Source of the DNA: Bufo bufo
Lineage: Eukaryota; Chordata; Amphibia; Anura; Bufonidae
Assembly: GCF_905171765.1 (NCBI RefSeq)
Contig: NC_053392.1
Location: 449,970,722-450,034,721 of the forward strand
Direction: 5' to 3'
DNA: 64,000 bases
Part shown: positions 44,918 through 57,098 of the stretch, piece by piece
Position numbering within the stretch: position 1 is the stretch's first letter
How the letters are laid out: each line of letters opens with the position of its first letter
The notes under the pieces: model-generated
The model's database searches: none
Told to the model about the DNA's origin: nothing
The model's input: only the letters and a program-made list of their open reading frames with translations
Translations under genes and position numbers: made by a program

Positions 44918-47900
44918 CATAGGGCCAGAACCAATGTATGCCCAAATTCAATATTTCTTTGCCCAAAATGGCTGTATTTAAAATGGCTGTATTTCAAATC
45001 CCTGAATCAAACCCCTGTATTTAGAGGGGGTATCTCACACGGTCTGAACCAGTGTAGGCCTGAAGTAAATATTTCTTTGCCCAAAATGGCTGTATTTCAA
45101 ATGGCTGTATTTCAAATCCCTGAATAGAACCCCTGTATGTAGAGGGAGTATTTCACAGGTTCTGAACCAGTGTAGGCCTGATGTAAATATTTCCTTGCCC
45201 AAAATGGTTGTATTTCAAATTGCTGTATTTTAAATCCCTGAATCAAACCCCTGTATGTAGAGGGAGTATCTGACAGGTTCTGAACCAGTGTAGGCCTGAA
45301 TTCAATATATCTTTGCCCAAAATGGCTGTATTTCAAATCTCTGAATCAAAACCCTGTATGTAGAGGGAGTATGTCACAGGGCCTGAACCAGTGTAGTCCT
45401 GAAGTAAATATTTCTTTGCCCAAAATGGCTGTATTTCAAATGGCTGTATTTCAAATCCCTGAATCAAACCCCTGTATGTAGAGGGGGCATCTCCCACGGT
45501 CTGAACCAGTGTAGGCCTGAAGTAAATATTTCTTTGCCCAAAATGGCTGTATTTTAAATGGCTGTATTTCAAATCCCTGAATCAAACCCCTGTATGTAGA
45601 GGGAGTATCTCACAGGGCCTGAAACAGTGTAGGCCTGAATTCAATATATCTTTGCCCAAAATGCCTGTATTTCAAATCCCTGAATCAAAACCCTGTATAT
45701 AGAGGGAGTATTTCACAGGGCCTGAACCAGTGTAGGCCTGAAGTAAATATTTCTTTGCCCAAAATGGCTGTATTTCAAATCCCTGAATCAAACCCCTGTA
45801 TGTAGAGGGGGCATCTCACACGGTCTGAACCAGTGTAGGCCTGAAGTAAATATTTCTTTGCCCAAAATGGCTGTATTTCAAATCCCTGAATCAAACCTTT
45901 GTATGTAGAGGGAGTATTTCACAGGTTCTGAGCCAGTGTAGGCCTGATGTAAATATTTCCTTGCCCAAAATGGCTGTATTTCAAATTGCTGTATTTTAAA
46001 TCCCTGAATCAAACCCCTGTATGTAGAGGGAGTATCTCACAGGGCCTGAATTCAATATATCTTTGCCCAAAATGCCTGTATTTCAAATCCCTGAATCAAA
46101 CCCCTGTATGTAGAGGGAGTATCTCACAGGGCCTGAACCAGTGTAGGCCTGAAGTAAATATTTCTTTGCCCAAAATGGCTGTATTTCAAATCCCTGAATC
46201 AAACCCCTGTATGTAGAGGGAGTATTTCACAGGATCTGAACCAGTGTAGGCCTGATGTAAATATTTCCTTGCCCAAAATGGCTGTATTTCAAATCCCTGA
46301 ATCAAACCCCTGTATCTAGAGGGGGCATCTCACACGGTCTGAACCAGTGTAGGCCTGAAGTAAATATATCTTTGCCCAAAATGGCTGTATTTTCAAATCC
46401 CTGAATCAAACCACAGTATGTAGAAGGAGTATCTCACAGGGCCTGAACCAGTGTAGGCCTGTAGTAAATATTTCTTTGCACAAAATGGCAGTATTTCAAA
46501 TGGCTGTATTTCAAATCCCTAAGTCAATCCCCTGTATGTAGAGGGAGTATCTCATAGGGCCAGAACCAATGTATGCTCAAATTCAATATTTCTTTGCCCA
46601 AAATGGCTGTATTTCAAATCCCTGAATCAAACCCCTGTATTTAGAGGGGGTATCTCACACGGTCTGAACCAGTGTAGGCCTGAAGTAAATATTTCTTTGC
46701 CCAAAATGGCTGTATTTCAAATGGCTGTATTTCAAATCCCTGAATAAAACCCCTGTATGTAGAGGCAGTATTTCACAGGTTCTGAACCAGTGTAGGCCTG
46801 ATGTAAATATTTCCTTGCCCAAAATGGCTGTATTTCAAATTGCTGTATTTTAAATCCCTGAATCAAACCCCTGTATGTAGAGGGAGTATCTCACAGGTTC
46901 TGAACCAGTGTAGGCCTGAATTCAATATATCTTTGCCCAAAATGGCTGTATTTCAAATCCCTGAATCAAAACCCTGTATGTAGAGGGAGTATGTCACAGG
47001 GCCTGAACCAGTGTAGTCCTGAAGTAAATATTTCTTTGCCCAAAATGGCTGTATTTCAAATCCCTGAATGTAGAGGGAGTATTTCACAGGTTCTGAGCCA
47101 GTGTAGGCCTGATGTAAATATTTCCTTGCCCAAAATGGCTGTATTTCAAATTGCTGTATTTTAAATCCCTGAATCAAACCCCTGTATGTAGAGGGAATAT
47201 CTCACAGGGCCTGAATTCAATATATCTTTGCCCAAAATGGCTGTATTTCAAATCCCTGAATCAAACCCCTGTATGTAGAGTGAGTATCTCACACGGTCTT
47301 AACCAGTGCAGGCCTGAAGTAAATATTTATTTTAACAAAATGGCTGCATTTTAAATGGCAGTATTTCAAATCCCTGAATCAAACCCCTGTATGTAGAGGG
47401 AGTATCTCACAGGGCCTGAACCAGTGTAGGCCTGAAGTAAATATTTCTTTGCCCAAAATGGCTGTATTTCAAATCCCTGAATCAAACCCCTGTATGTAGA
47501 GGGAGTATTTCACAGGATCTGAAACAGTGTAGGCCTGATGTAAATATTTCCTTGCCCAAAATGGCTGTATTTCAAATCCCTGAATCAAACCCCTGTATCT
47601 AGAGGGGGCATCTCACACGGTCTGAACCAGTGTAGGCCTGAAGTAAATATTTCTTTGCCCAAAATGTCTGTATTTCAAATGGCTGTATTTTCAAATCCCT
47701 GAATCAAACCCCTGTATGTAGAAGAAGTATATCACAGGGCCTGAACCAGTGTAGGCCTAAATTAAATATTTCTTTGCACAAAATGGCAGTATTTCAAATG
47801 GCTATATTTAAAATGGCAGTATTTCAAATCCCTAAATCAATCCCCTGTATGTAGAGGGAGTATCTCACAGGGCCTGAACCAATGTAGGCCTGAATTCAAT

Positions 47901-49033
47901 ATTTCTTTGCCCAAAATGGCTGTATTTCAAATCCCTGAATCAAACCCCTGTATGTAGAGAGGGTATCTCACACGGCCTGAACTAATGTAGGCCTGAAGTA
48001 AATATATCTTTGCACAAAATGGCTGTATTTCAAATGCCTAATTCAAATCCCTGTATGTAGAGGTAGTATCTCAGAGGGCCTGAATCTCTGTATGCCTGAA
48101 GTCAATATATCTTTGCACAAAATGGCTGTATTTCAAATGCCTAATTAAAACCCCTGTATGTAAAGGGGGTATCTCACAGGGCCTGAACCAGTGTAGGCCT
48201 GAATTCAATATTGGTGCACCAAATGGCTGTATTTAAATTCTCTGAATGTAACCCAAATGTATTAAGGGTGTATCTCACAATGACATCTGCATCAAAGGCT
48301 GCCAACTAAATGTTTGGTGCCCAAATGAGTGTTTATTTAACAACTGATTTTGACAGCAGTATATAAGCCTGTAATTTCACACGTGCTGATGCTGCAAGGC
48401 CTAAAAATACATTTTTTTGGGCAAAAAAAAGTGTGTTTTTCAAACCCCAAAAAATGATGGGTGCTTTTCTACTTTAAATTGCACACTGACTAATCCAGAT
48501 GTTGTAGTTTGCCCCCAAAAAATGGTGCTGGTGCACTGAGCATGCATAAAATGGGCGCCACCACCACCCACCTAACTAACAGAATTATAAAAGTTTTTTT
48601 TTTTTTTGGTCAATGACCTCAGGGCAGGCTGAAAGGATTGTGCCTGCACCCATACAACTATTTCTTTGTAGATCGCTAAGTTAGATTCTCTCCCATTCTC
48701 TCCCTGAAATCACAAGTCCAGCAGCATCCTCTTCCTACACTAGTAACAGCAGAGTGACGTGCAGCGCTACGTGACTCAAGCTTATATAGAAGCTGGATCA
48801 CATGCTGCTCTGGCCAATCACAGCCATGTCATTAGTAGGCATGGCTGTGATGGCTTCTAAGGTCAGACAGTTAACCGCTTGTTGATTGGCTGCTGTGCAG
48901 CCTTTCAAAAAGCGCCAAGAAAGCGTAAAACACCGAACTCGAACTTTTACGGAAATGTTCAGGGTCCAAAAATCCTAAAGTTCGGTACGAACCCGAACTT
49001 TACAGTTCGGGTTCGCTCAACCCTAATTTTAAC

Positions 49034-52000
49034 CCCTTAAGGACACGGCCATATTTCACCTTAAGGACCAGGCCATTTTTTGCAAATCTGACCAGTGTCA
49101 CTAAGTGGTGATAACTTTAAAACGCTTTGACTTTTCCAGGCCATTCTGAGAATGTTTTTTCGTCACATATTGTACTTCATGACACTGGTAAAATGAAGTA
49201 AAAAAAATAAAAATGTATTTATAAAAAAATATATAAAAATTACCAAAAATTTGTAAAAAATTGCACATTACCAAGTTTCAATTTATCTACTTCTATAATA
49301 CATAGTAATACCTCCAAAAACTGTTATTAATTTACATTCCCCATATGTCTACTTCATGTTTGGATCATTTTGGGAATGATATTTAATGTTTTGGGGATGT
49401 TACAAGGCTTAGAAAATTAGAAGTAAATCTAAAATTTTTCAGAAATTTTCAAAAACCAATTTTTAGGGACAAGTTCAGGTCTGAAGTCACTTTGTGAGGC
49501 TTACATAATAGAAACCACCCAAAAATGACCCCATTCTAGAAACTAAATTCCTCAAGGTATTCAAAACTAATTTTACAAACATTGTTAACCCTTAAGGTGC
49601 TCCACAAGAGTTATTGGCAAATGGAGATGAAATTTCAGAATTTCATTTTTTTGCCAAATTTTAAATTTTAACCCATTTTTTCCACTAACAAAGCAAGGGT
49701 TAACAGCCAAACAAGACTGTATCTTTATTGCCCTGACTCTGCCGTTTACAGAAAAACCCCATATATGGTCGTACACCACTGTGCGGCCACACGTCGGGGC
49801 GTAGAGGGAAAGGAGTGTCGTGTGGTTTTTGGAGGGCTGATTTTTATGGACCAGTTTATTTACACAGTGTCCTGTTTAAACCCCCCTGATGCACCCCTGG
49901 AGTAGAAACTCCCTAAAAGTGACCCCATCTAAGAAACTACACCCCTCAAGGTATTCAAAACTGATCTTACAAGCTATGTTAACCCTTTAGGTGCTCCACA
50001 AGAGTTATTGGCAAATGGAGATGAAATTTCAGAATTTCATTTTTTTGCCACATTTTCAATTTTAACCCATTTTTTCCACTAACAAAGCAAGGGTTAACAG
50101 CCAAACAAGACTGTATCTTTATTGCCCTGACTCTGCCGTTTACATTAACACCCCATATATGGTCGTACACTACTGTACGGCCACACGGCGGGGCGTAGAG
50201 GGAAAAGAGCGTTGTGTGGTTTTTGGAGGGCTGATTTTTATGGACCGGTTTATTTACACCGTGTCCTGTTTCAACCCCCCTAATGCACCCCTGGAGTAGA
50301 AACGCCCTAAAAGTGACCCCATTTTGGAAACTACGGGATAAGGTGGCAATTTTGTTGGGATTATTTTTAGGGTACATATGATTTTTGGTTGCTCTATATT
50401 ACATTTTTGTGAGGCAAGGTTAAAAAATAGAAATTCTGAAATTTCATCTCCATTTGCCATTAACTGTTGAGGAACACCTAAAGGGTTAATAAAGTTTGTA
50501 AAATCTGTTTTGAATACCTTGAGGGGTGTAGTTTCTTAGATGGGGTCACTTTTAGTGAGTTTCTACTTTAGGGGTGCATCAGGGGGGCTTCAAAAAGGAT
50601 ATGGTGTCAATAAAAAAAGCCATCAAAATTGGTCTTCCAGAAACCATGTAGGTCCTTTCCTTTTGCGCCCTGCCTTTTAGTGATACAGTTTACGACCACA
50701 AATGTGGTGTTTCTGTAAACTGCAGTATTAGGGTAATAAATATAAAGTTTTGTTTGGTTGTTAACCCTTGCTTTGTTACCGGAACAAACTGATTGATTGA
50801 AATTGAAAAGTCGACTTTTTTTTTAATCAGGTTTTAGACTATATTATCCTTTTTGATACAAAATTTTTTTTTTGTATCTCTAAGGTCTAAGAGTCATTTT
50901 TTTACGTTTTTTAGCCGATTGTATTAGGTAGGGGCTCATTTTTTGCGGGATGAGGGGACGGTTTTAATGGCACTATTTTGGGGGCTATATGACTTTTTGA
51001 TCGCTTGCTATTAAACTTTTTATTATCTAAGGTGACCAAAAAATTTCTTTTTTTGCACAATTTTATTATTTTTTTGGACCGTGTTAATCTGGGGGGTTAG
51101 GTCATGGAGTATTTTTATAGAGGAGATTCTTACGGACGTGGCGATACCTAATACTTTACTCTACTTTTTTACAATTTTTTAGGTTTTAGACTATTATCCT
51201 TTTTGATACAAAAACACATTTTTTGTATCTCTAAAGTCTGTAATTTTAAAAAAAAGTTTTTTAGCCGATTGTATTAGGTAGGGGCTCATTTTTTGCGGGA
51301 TGAGGGGACGGTTTTAATGGCACTATTTTGGGGGCTATATGATTTTTTGATCACTTGCTAACTTTTTGAACAATTTTTTTGGGGTGTCTCAAGTCTGAGA
51401 ACCATAGTTTTTATCGATTGTCAGTGGCTAAATGGAAAAGGGGATTATAAATTTAGTACTCCATGGAAGTGTGGTACTCCCTGAAGCAACCAATAATGCA
51501 GAGGCCCGGATGATCGGGGCACGTGTCACATTGAGTAGTGGTGTCCTTCCGTATCTTCCTCCTGTGACACACTGCATTTTATTGGGGTCCGTCCCTTCTT
51601 TCCAGTATGGGGGACTACACCTGGAAAGTGTTGGCCAGGGACGATCTGGGCGCCTTCAGTTCCCGAGGTACTCCGGCCTGCTCTTTCCCAGTCAGAAAAG
51701 ATCAGGGCCTTGAGGACTCCCTCATACAACTGCAGGAATTTCCCTGTGTTGCCAGCGCACTGGAACAGTACAAAAGAGTTGTACATGGCAACCTGCACCA
51801 AGTAGACCGCAACTTTTTGTACCGAATTTTGCGCATGGTGTTATATGGCTTGAGGACTTGATCAGAGAGATCAACTCCTCCCATATACCAATTGTAGTCG
51901 ACGATGCAATCGGCTTGAGGACCGTTGCCGCGGTACCTCGCACAGGGACAGGGGTGATGCCGTTATCGTGAATTGTGGACAGTACAAGCACATCCCTCTT

Positions 52001-53213
52001 GTCCTTATATCTGAGCAGGTTTCCACTGGTAAGGGCACGGGTCTCACCCCTGGGGATAGGTACCTGGAGGGGGTGGGCAGGGAGGCCGCATGGATTTTTC
52101 CGCACGGTCCCACAAGCGGACGTGGATCTGGTGGCGAGGGACCTGAACAAGGGAATACTAGTATAAAAGTTATCCACGTAAAGGTGGTAACCCTTATCTA
52201 GCAGTGGGTGCATAAGGCCCCACACAAGTTTCCCGCTAACACCCAGAGTGGGGGGACATTCTGGGGGTTGAATACGGGAATCTCGCCCCTCGTACACATG
52301 AAACTTGTAAGTGTACCTTGAGGTACTCTCACAAGGTTTGTACAGCTTCACGCCATACCTCGCCCGCTTTGAGGGAACATACTGGCGGAAAATGAGTCTC
52401 CCCTTGAAAGCAATGAGAGACTCATCAACCGTGACCTCCCTTCAAGGTACGTAGGCCTCCGAAGTGATCGATGACCGACTCGGGGGGGACATGCTGCATT
52501 ATCTGCATAATGCAGGCATTTCCGGATGGCCTCAAACCGGGAGCGTGTCATGGCTGTACTGTAGAGTGGGGTCTGGTAGAGGACGTCCCCACTCCAGTAC
52601 AGCCTGGCACTAGGTTTTTTGACTAGGCCCATGTGCAGCACGAGGCCCCAAAATGTCCTCATCTCGGCTGCACTGACCGGGGTCCAGCCACCGGGCCTAG
52701 CCAAAAAGGAGCCTGGGTTTTGAGCGACAAACTGTTGGGTGTACAGGTTCGTCTGCTCCACCATTAGATTTACCAGTTGGTCACTGAAAAAATGACAAAA
52801 AAAGTTGTATTCAGTGAAGCCAACTGTGTAAATCTGGATTCCTGGTTGTCCAACAAAATCAGGAATCACGGGCTCAAATCGCTCTGGGGTACACCAGCCA
52901 AGTTCACCTGCAGGGGGCTCAGACGGACTGACCTGCTGGGTCAGAAAACTAGTACGAGCCCCAGAGCTGCTTGTACTATGGTGGGCCACAGGGTCCCTAG
53001 CATGGGGGTCCCCTTGATCCACCTGGCGGCGTCATCGCTTGATGATGAGGAGGACGCGGATGACAAAAGGAACGTGGGGTCATCCTCGTCTTCACTGGGG
53101 CTCTCGGACTCGGAAGAAAGGAGGGCGTATGGAGGAGGAGAGGAGAGAACGGGGGAGTTAACCCCCTCTCGCCCGTGCAGCCAATCAGAAAAGATCCTGT
53201 GAGGTGATGTCAC
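49034..53213 (-). mobile_element. piggyBac element, 3' end and coding region
   Basis: Begins CCCCTTAAGGACACGGCC directly after TTAA (49029-49032, within the hAT-1 TSD). About 2.4 kb of 3' non-coding DNA follows, with two internal tandem duplications: ~390 bp at 49590-50340 (GGTGCTCCACAAGAGTTATT twice) and ~360 bp at 50820-51370 (TAGCCGATTGTATTAGGTAG twice). The transposase gene comes next. The element continues after gypsy-2 at 57609-57735 and is then cut off, so its 5' terminus and second TTAA are missing. Confidence 0.85.
51453..53213 (-). pseudogene. piggyBac transposase, frameshifted
   Basis: A DDD transposase of the piggyBac superfamily, which excises precisely at TTAA. The N terminus (from about 53213) is Ser/Asp/Glu rich (SSESESPSEDEDD). 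The next segment reads FEPVIPDFVGQPGI, FFCHFFSDQLVNLMVEQTN, MRTFWGLVLHMGLVKKP, YWSGDVLYQTPLYSTAMTR and FEAIRKCLHYADN. After a break near 52350-52450 the catalytic core continues with VKLYKPCES-type sequence, LLDKGYHLYVDNFYTSIPLF (Asp) and YKDKRDVLVLSTIHDNG (Asp). Further frameshifts near 51900 precede MGGVDLSDQVLKPYNTMRK (Asp). The C-terminal Cys-rich domain ends at the TAA at 51453-51455. The true start may lie beyond the gypsy-2 insertion at 53214. Confidence 0.9.
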
Positions 53214-54114
53214 TGTGATATTGTGGATAAGCTCTGCCTGTATAAGGTTTATGTTTAAAGTGTACTTAAACTGTCATTTGGCATTCCGGACACTAGAGGG
53301 CACTGTTTTGCAGCTACAACCAGCACACTCTGGGATTTGCATATGTAAAGTAGGTGATGACTCATGCTACTGCTTATGAGTGAACCAGGAAGTGTTGATC
53401 TGACATGGTGGAAGGATTGTGCTGTGAGGGACTGAATCCGATTCCATCCTGGCTTGCAGGTGTCCGGCAGTTAATGGACACTCAAAGGAAGGAGAGTAGC
53501 TGTTATACCCTTACTGAATCCAGCTCTTTTGAAAGAGAGGTTGTCCCAGGAAAACCAGTTCAGTGTGTGGACAGAAGGCCTCATCATCAAGCAAGGCCGC
53601 ACGGTTGCTGAGAGGTTGGTGGCCATCTCGAGTCCAGAAGCTGCATCCTCGGGCCCAGAACGGAGGCAGGTCAGTACACCTGGTTACTGATTGTAATATA
53701 TTGTGTGGCGCCTGAAGTAACAGACTAGCCTAGGCCTCACATTAGTTAGTTAGTTAGTTAGGATTATATCGTTTGCTAGTCTTTACTGTACTGGACTGCA
53801 GCGCAGTTATTGACTTGCAGGCTCTGCTGTGTCTGCCATCGGCTAGGGGTGTCTTCTGTAGTGGCACAGCACGACTTGCAGGCTCTGCTGTGTCCGCCAT
53901 CAGCTAGGCCTGTCCAGTGGGCAGCGACAGTGACTGTGGGTCCAGGATATAGCATATTTTCTATGCATGTTTGTATTGTTTTGGTTATGCTTGTGTTATT
54001 ACTTTTTGCCTAAGTAAAGTTTCTGTTCTTGCATATTAAGCTGGTGTCAGTGTTGCTTTCCTTGTCTGTGACTTTGCTGTATCCTGGGGAGCCCACCCCG
54101 GTACACAGCTTACA
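53214..54114 (+). repeat. gypsy-2 5' LTR
   Basis: 901 bp. Bases from 53573 on are repeated at 57099-57604. It holds a TTAG tetranucleotide run (53745-53761) and a duplicated ~60-bp unit (GACTTGCAGGCTCTGCTGTG at 53814 and 53872). The 3' copy has a ~30-bp deletion around its CTGTGGGT...TTGTTTTGG segment. Confidence 0.9.
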
Positions 54115-54147
54115 ACTTGGCGTAGACGGCAGGATACAGCGACCGTT

Positions 54148-55115
54148 ATGGACGGGAACGCGGCAGGAGATCGTCCCCTGGCGCCAGTGGTGCCGGATCA
54201 GGACCCAGCCCAGGGTGCACAGGCGGAAGTCCAGCTTGCCCCCAACAATATGGCTACCCCAGTAGGATACATCCCTGTAGGGGCACTGCTGCGTTATCTG
54301 CCAAAGTATGACGGTAACAACATGACATTGCAGGACTGGACTGAAAGGGTGCCAAGTGTGGTTAAAATGTGTAACCTGACCCCCGAACTGCGGGCTGAGG
54401 TTGCATTGGGAGCCCTAGAGGGTGACGTCAGGGCCTGACTCTGAGAGAGATACCCTAGAGAAGATATTCTCCCTGCTAGAGAGAGCCCAAGGGGGGCGGG
54501 CCAAATTGGTACAGTTACGGAGTCACTTCTTTAACCGACCCCAGCAGAGGGCGAGACCCTGATGCAATATTCCAATGCTCTACAGGAGACGCTGAATGAG
54601 ATACAATGACGAGACCCTGATGCTATGGGCGCCTTCCGGGAGGTGGACTGGCTTCTACGAGATCAGTTCATAGTGGGGCTCTCCAATAAATTCCTACAAG
54701 ATAAATTACAAGAGATGACCCGAACAATGGCCGATATGACATTCTACAGCGTCTACTTAGCCGCCGTAGAGAGAGAGGAAGAGCCCATACCTATGGCAGC
54801 GAGAGTGGTGAATAGCACGCATGTTACAAGGGACCGGCCGGGATCTGAAGAATCAGAGTCCTTAAAGGATGTGGTCCAGGCCCTGCAGGTGGAATTGAAA
54901 GAGCTTCGGCTGGAAGTGTCCCAGATGAAGGCAGAACCGTCCCGGCCTCCGGAAACTGTCCCCGCACCTCATGCCACTCCACACAGAACAACCCCGGTGA
55001 GGGGGCCGAGCAGAAGAGGGCCCCTCTGTTAGGTTTGCCGAAAGTACGGCCATATGGCCAGAGAGTGCCCAGAACAGGTAGCGTCTGAGCCGATGTTAAA
55101 CTTCCGACGGCCGCA
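54148..55115 (+). pseudogene. gypsy-2 gag
   Basis: Starts at the ATG at 54148 (MDGNAAGDRPLAPVVPDQDP), ~33 nt after the LTR. The capsid-like stretch LLRYLPKYDGNNMTLQDWTE ends at a stop at 54438. Reading resumes out of phase with DWLLRDQFIVGLSNKFLQDK (54625 on), followed by a coiled-coil segment (LKDVVQALQVELKELRLEVS). A stop then falls inside a CCHC zinc knuckle (LC, stop, VCRKYGHMARECPEQ at about 55030-55075). At least three breaks. Confidence 0.85.
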
Positions 55116-55138
55116 GTAGCTGGGGGCGTCCTGCGGCG

Positions 55139-57098
55139 GTGCACCAGAAGTTAAGCCCTCTGCGTGAAGAACGTGATCTGTATGCCAGCAGCCCCATATT
55201 AGAAGCCGAGTTGAAAGGCCGAAAGGTTTGCTGCCTAGTTGATACAGGGTCAGAATGCACTCTAATGCCCTTGGAGTTCTTGGAGAGGCACTTCGGGCAT
55301 ATGATGGAGCCCGAAGATGGGAGCGTCATCAGGCTGACGGCTGCCGATAATAGAGAGATGGATGTTTGAGGGATAGTCTGAATGCGGGTCCGACTGTTTG
55401 GGCAAGACATCGGCAAGAAAGGGGTCGTGCTGGTGGACCATTCATCCCGGAAAAGAATGGACGTGACCCTGGGCATGAATATACTTAGAGACCTAGATCA
55501 TCAACTCTATGACAAGGAAGGGCCGAAGTACTGGCAACGGGCCACCGCACACCGGCCTACCCAGAAGGTCTTACAACAAATGGTGAGGAGCTGTAGCCTG
55601 CAAAAGAGTAACCTGTCCAGACGGGCCATTGGAGACGTGAGGGTGCTACGGAGGACTCCGTTGAAGATCCCACCTCAAGAGAAGCGAATATTGAGGCTGC
55701 CAGTGGGGGCTGGACGACGACTGAATGGACTGGAGGTCCTGATCGAGCCCGCTTATTAAGAAGAAACGCAGATTCGCCCACTGGTAGCCCGGGCCCTTGC
55801 CATTGTGAAAGACGGATGTGTGCCTATACGCTGCTGTAATGTTGAGGACTGCGAGTTAACCGTCCCCGCAAACACCCTGCTGGCCAAAGTTTATGTGTCC
55901 CAAGGGGGTATCGCTCGACGAAGGGGCTTTATGCTGCAGCCGGATAGGAGATCAGACTGGACCTATGCTGTGGAGATCCATTCAAGGGAAACCCCGACAG
56001 CGGAGTGGAACAGTCGAGTGATCATGGCCCGTATGGAGGTGGACTGCAGAACCCTGACCTCGGGGGAACAAAAGCTGCTGGAAGACACCCTCTGGGAATT
56101 TCAGGAGGCCTTCTCAAGACATGATGAGGACTTTGGGTGTGCTACTGCCATCGAACATGAAATCCCAACCGGCGATGCTGCGCCGATCAGTAAACGCTAC
56201 CGGCAGATCCCACCTAAGATGTATCAGGGGGTGAAAGATATGGTGGCCAGCATGTTGGAGAACCGGGTGATCCAGGAGAGTCAGAGTCCGTGGGCTGCTC
56301 CGGTAGTCTTGGTGCGGAAGAAAGACGGGAGTCTCCGGTTCTGCTTGGATTATCGGAAGCTGAATGCTCAGACCGTCCGGGATGCCTACCCCCTTCCGCG
56401 GATTGAAGAGTCATTATCAGCCCTAAGCCAAGCAAAGTTCTTCTCAACTCTTGACCTGGCTAGTGGGTACTGGCAGGTGCCGGTGGCCAAGAAGGACAAA
56501 GCCAAGACGGCCTTCATTCTACCTATGGGACTCTACGAGTTCAACCGGATGCCCTTCGGCCTCTCCAATGCTCTGGGGACATTCCAGCGATTTATGGAAC
56601 ACTGTCTGGGGGACCTCAACTTCGAATCAGTATTGATATACCTGGATGACATAGTAGTGTTAGGGGCTTCCTTTGAAGATCACCTCCAGAAGCTGTGACA
56701 AGTCTTGGGACAGCTACGAGACCATGGGTTCAAGATCAAGCCAAAAAAATGCCATCTGTTCCGACAGCAGATAGAGTACTTAGGACATGTGATCACCCAG
56801 GAGGGGGTAAAACCGCCCCCCAGCAAGGTGGAGGCCGTTCAGAAGTGGCCCCGGCCAAGTACGCTACGGGAGGTACGGGCGTTCTTGGGACTGGCCGGCT
56901 ACTACAGGAGGTTTATACCCAAATTTGCTCATCTGGTGGGCCCGTTAAACGAGTTGCTAAGAGGCACGGCTGGGGGCCCGAAGAAATTCCCCGTCAACTG
57001 GGGGCCTCACGGAACTTACACCGTAATATGTTGAAACATTGCAATTTTGATGAGCCGGTGTGCGTAGAGGGGGTGCCTCCTCACGCTCAGGGTATGGA
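55139..57098 (+). pseudogene. gypsy-2 protease and reverse transcriptase
   Basis: Protease active site in KVCCLVDTGSECTLMPLEFL (about 55225), stops at about 55369 and 55759, then a long reverse transcriptase frame from 55805. Motifs: FCLDYRKLNAQTVRDAYPLP, STLDLASGYWQV, RMPFGLSNALGTFQRFM and the catalytic YLDDIVVLG near 56640. A TGA at about 56697 is followed by more thumb/connection sequence (KKCHLFRQQIEYLGHVITQE, FLGLAGYYRRFIPKFAHL) to about 57030. RNase H and integrase are absent because of the deletion joining 57098 to the LTR. Confidence 0.88.

Larger units (their letters stand above)
37205..48270. repeat. hAT-1 minisatellite with ~1.6-kb higher-order repeat
   Basis: About 5.5 kb of repeat (37205-39385 and 44918-48270) split by gypsy-1. 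Units of roughly 110-145 bp contain CCTGTATGTAGAGGGAGTAT, CTCACAGGGCCTGAACCAGT, GTAGGCCTGAAGTAAATATT and AAAATGGCTGTATTTCAAAT, the last often partly doubled. Length classes differ by that ~15-bp sub-repeat. A larger period is visible: marker variants (CATAGGGCCAGAACCAATGT; GTAGTCCTGAAG) recur 1.62-1.64 kb apart, for example 44918 and 46553. The array lies on the 5' side of the transposase gene. Long open frames in it are repeat artefacts. Confidence 0.93.
32274..49025 (-). mobile_element. hAT-1: 16.75-kb hAT element with nested insertions
   Basis: Left terminus TAGAGTTGAGCGTACACC; right terminus on the minus strand TAGGGTTGAGCGAACCCG. The flanks are a perfect 8-bp duplication, ATTTTAAC (32266-32273 and 49026-49033), diagnostic of hAT insertion. 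From left to right it holds a palindrome, four subterminal tandem units, a BED-finger hAT transposase gene on the minus strand with a fold-back MITE in it, and a ~5.5-kb minisatellite interrupted by gypsy-1. A ~750-bp unique end precedes the right TIR. Without gypsy-1 it is about 11.2 kb, large for a hAT. Confidence 0.93.

Noticed and set aside
37502..47354. Repeated open frames in the hAT-1 array encoding peptides such as SLNQTPVCRGSISQGLNQ
   Set aside because: They follow the tandem unit, occur on both strands and in several frames, and have no independent support for translation. They are artefacts of unit lengths divisible by three.
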